A stretch of DNA of 23,682 nucleotides from Ruminococcus sp. UBA4321 (GTDB lineage Bacteria; Bacillota; Clostridia; Oscillospirales; Ruminococcaceae). Below are positions 22,736 to 23,682 of the stretch, piece by piece. The position numbers were made by a program, and so were the translations under genes. The notes beneath the pieces were generated by a model, which was not told where the DNA came from, made no database searches, and worked only from the letters and a program-made list of their open reading frames with translations. The stretch is taken from assembly GCA_002393815.1 (NCBI GenBank), contig DGUB01000141.1, positions 1-23,682 on the forward strand. Reading direction: 5' to 3'. How positions within the stretch are numbered: position 1 is the stretch's first letter; each line of letters opens with the position of its first letter.

Positions 22736-23682
22736 TTATAAATTCAGATTTTCAGTCGGGTCAGTGTAACCGATTTCTTTTGCTTTATAGTTCGTCAGCA
22801 TCACCTGAATTTCGTGATGTTTGTTATCAATCGCATACCGGATATATTCGTCAATATTGCGTTTGGTCAGGAAGATTCCGGAGTCAATGACTTTTTGAAC
22901 CGTACCGGCATCATCATGGTCAATGAGGAACGTGAACATTTCCGCAAAGTTTTCCTTGATATAGGCGAGTGTTTTTTCATCATCAGGGCAGAGTGAAAAG
23001 ACTTTCCAGATAACATCATATTTGACATCATGGTTCATTTTGACAGAATAATCCGCTGTTATTATCATTTTAATAATCTCACCATAAAAAATATCATTAT
23101 AAATTTTTAATTGTTCTTTTGTTATAACAATCCTGCGGATAGTCACAGAGGTCAGGCGAGAACAGAGAGCAAATGTACTACTTCCGATAGCCGTCACGCT
23201 GTCGGGGATGGTCACAGAGGTCAGGCACGAACATTCAAAAAATGCCATATCTCCGATAGCCGTCACGCTGTTTCCGATGGTCACAGAGGTCAGGCTAGAA
23301 CAGTGAGCAAATGCACTACTTCCGATAGCCGTCACGCTGTCGGGGATGGTCACAGAGGTCAGGCGCGAACATTCATAAAATGCCATATCTCCGATAGCCG
23401 TTACGCTGTCCGGAATGGTCACAGAGGTCAGGCGCGAACATTCATAAAATGCCATATTTCTGATAGCCGTCACGCTGTCGGGGATGTTATATTCTGTTCT
23501 GGCAGCACCGGCAGGATATTGCATCAACTTTGTTTTATCTTTGTTAAATAATACTCCATTTTCGCTCGTATAATGTGCATTGTTTTCAGAAATCTCAATA
23601 GCGGTCAGGCTCTTACAGTCATAAAATGCACTATCTTCGATAGCTGTCACGCTGTCGGGGATGGTCACAGAGGTCAGGCTAG
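22736..23682 (-). CDS. BspA-type leucine-rich-repeat protein, 5' end outside the window
   Basis: At least 315 residues; the reading frame is open to the right edge (SLTSVTIPDSV at the border), so the start is missing. The visible N-terminal half is made of 23-residue LRR_5/TTSS-type units (LTSVTIPDSVTAIGDMAF, then YECSR), interrupted by one irregular insert (ISENNAHYTSENGVLFNKDK) of the kind seen in these proteins. From about the RRIVITKEQLK segment the sequence changes to a helical C-terminal region (MFTFLIDHDDAGTVQKVIDS, NIDEYIRYAIDNKHHEIQVM) with ankyrin-like look. There is no C-terminal wall anchor. Whether it is secreted cannot be told. It ends at a bidirectional terminator facing the binding-protein gene. 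Confidence 0.85.
   Translation of the reverse strand, partial: SLTSVTIPDSVTAIEDSAFYDCKSLTAIEISENNAHYTSENGVLFNKDKTKLMQYPAGAARTEYNIPDSVTAIRNMAFYECSRLTSVTIPDSVTAIGDMAFYECSRLTSVTIPDSVTAIGSSAFAHCSSLTSVTIGNSVTAIGDMAFFECSCLTSVTIPDSVTAIGSSTFALCSRLTSVTIRRIVITKEQLKIYNDIFYGEIIKMIITADYSVKMNHDVKYDVIWKVFSLCPDDEKTLAYIKENFAEMFTFLIDHDDAGTVQKVIDSGIFLTKRNIDEYIRYAIDNKHHEIQVMLTNYKAKEIGYTDPTENLNL
23142..23486 (-). repeat. Five 69-bp tandem repeats encoding LRR units
   Basis: GTCACAGAGGTCAGGC (plus strand) recurs at 23142, 23211, 23280, 23349 and 23418, exactly 69 bases apart, each unit encoding 23 residues; an isolated further copy is at 23664. Units alternate between two versions (SSAFAHC / SSTFALC and DMAFYEC / DMAFFEC), giving a 138-bp higher-order period. 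Confidence 0.9.

Noticed and set aside
23142..23486. Regular 69-bp periodicity that could suggest a CRISPR array
   Set aside because: The units are near-identical along their whole length with no unique spacers, and they encode LRR units in frame.
23111..23551. Plus-strand open frame with a repeated DGHRGQART pattern
   Set aside because: It is the antisense reading of the 69-bp LRR repeats; the minus-strand frame gives clear LRR units and continues off the edge.

Overview
The window looks like the chromosome of a Gram-positive Firmicute, most likely a Ruminococcus-like member of the Oscillospiraceae. The sequence shows consensus sigma-A promoters (often with an extended TGn -10), AGGAGG-type ribosome binding sites, three genes starting with TTG, a CIRCE-type heat-shock operator, and a Firmicute gene set (RNase J, GdpP, TilS-FtsH, TmcAL). 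The genus is an inference from gene content and style; no 16S or other marker gene is present.

Layout, left to right. Positions 1-200 hold two divergent promoters: one fires left to a gene outside the window, the other right into a small zinc-ribbon membrane protein (216-746). Next is a long fusion protein that looks like a catalytically dead nucleotidyltransferase / hexapeptide-repeat / phosphomannomutase (873-2747). A strong promoter and an unusually long, hairpin-rich leader precede a housekeeping run: RNase J, the c-di-AMP phosphodiesterase GdpP, ribosomal protein L9, replicative helicase DnaB, tRNA-Ile lysidine synthetase TilS, then FtsH. ftsH has its own CIRCE-like operator, and the hpt gene often found between tilS and ftsH is absent.

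From 12256 to 13543 lies a decaying DpnII-type restriction-modification locus. The Dam-like adenine methylase is split by a -1 frameshift at an A7 run. The restriction gene keeps its promoter-proximal start and its C-terminal tail but has lost two internal blocks, including the catalytic core. A small membrane protein, purA and an acidic four-helix membrane protein with repeated short motifs follow. An orphan phage-baseplate-like protein (16823-17374) then faces a minus-strand pair, the HAD phosphatase and tmcAL. tmcAL is divergent from ackA across a 12-bp-armed palindrome that overlaps the ackA -35 box.

The right end carries rnhA, a solitary sugar-type solute-binding lipoprotein, and on the minus strand a BspA-type leucine-rich-repeat protein that runs off the edge. 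Its 69-bp DNA repeats alternate in a 138-bp higher-order pattern.

Most of the window is housekeeping (RNA decay, second messenger turnover, translation, replication, tRNA modification, proteolysis, purine and acetate metabolism). The accessory interest lies in the restriction relic, the phage-like orphan, the pseudoenzyme fusion, the RNase J leader and the regulatory palindromes. I did not find a convincing new defence or mobile system.
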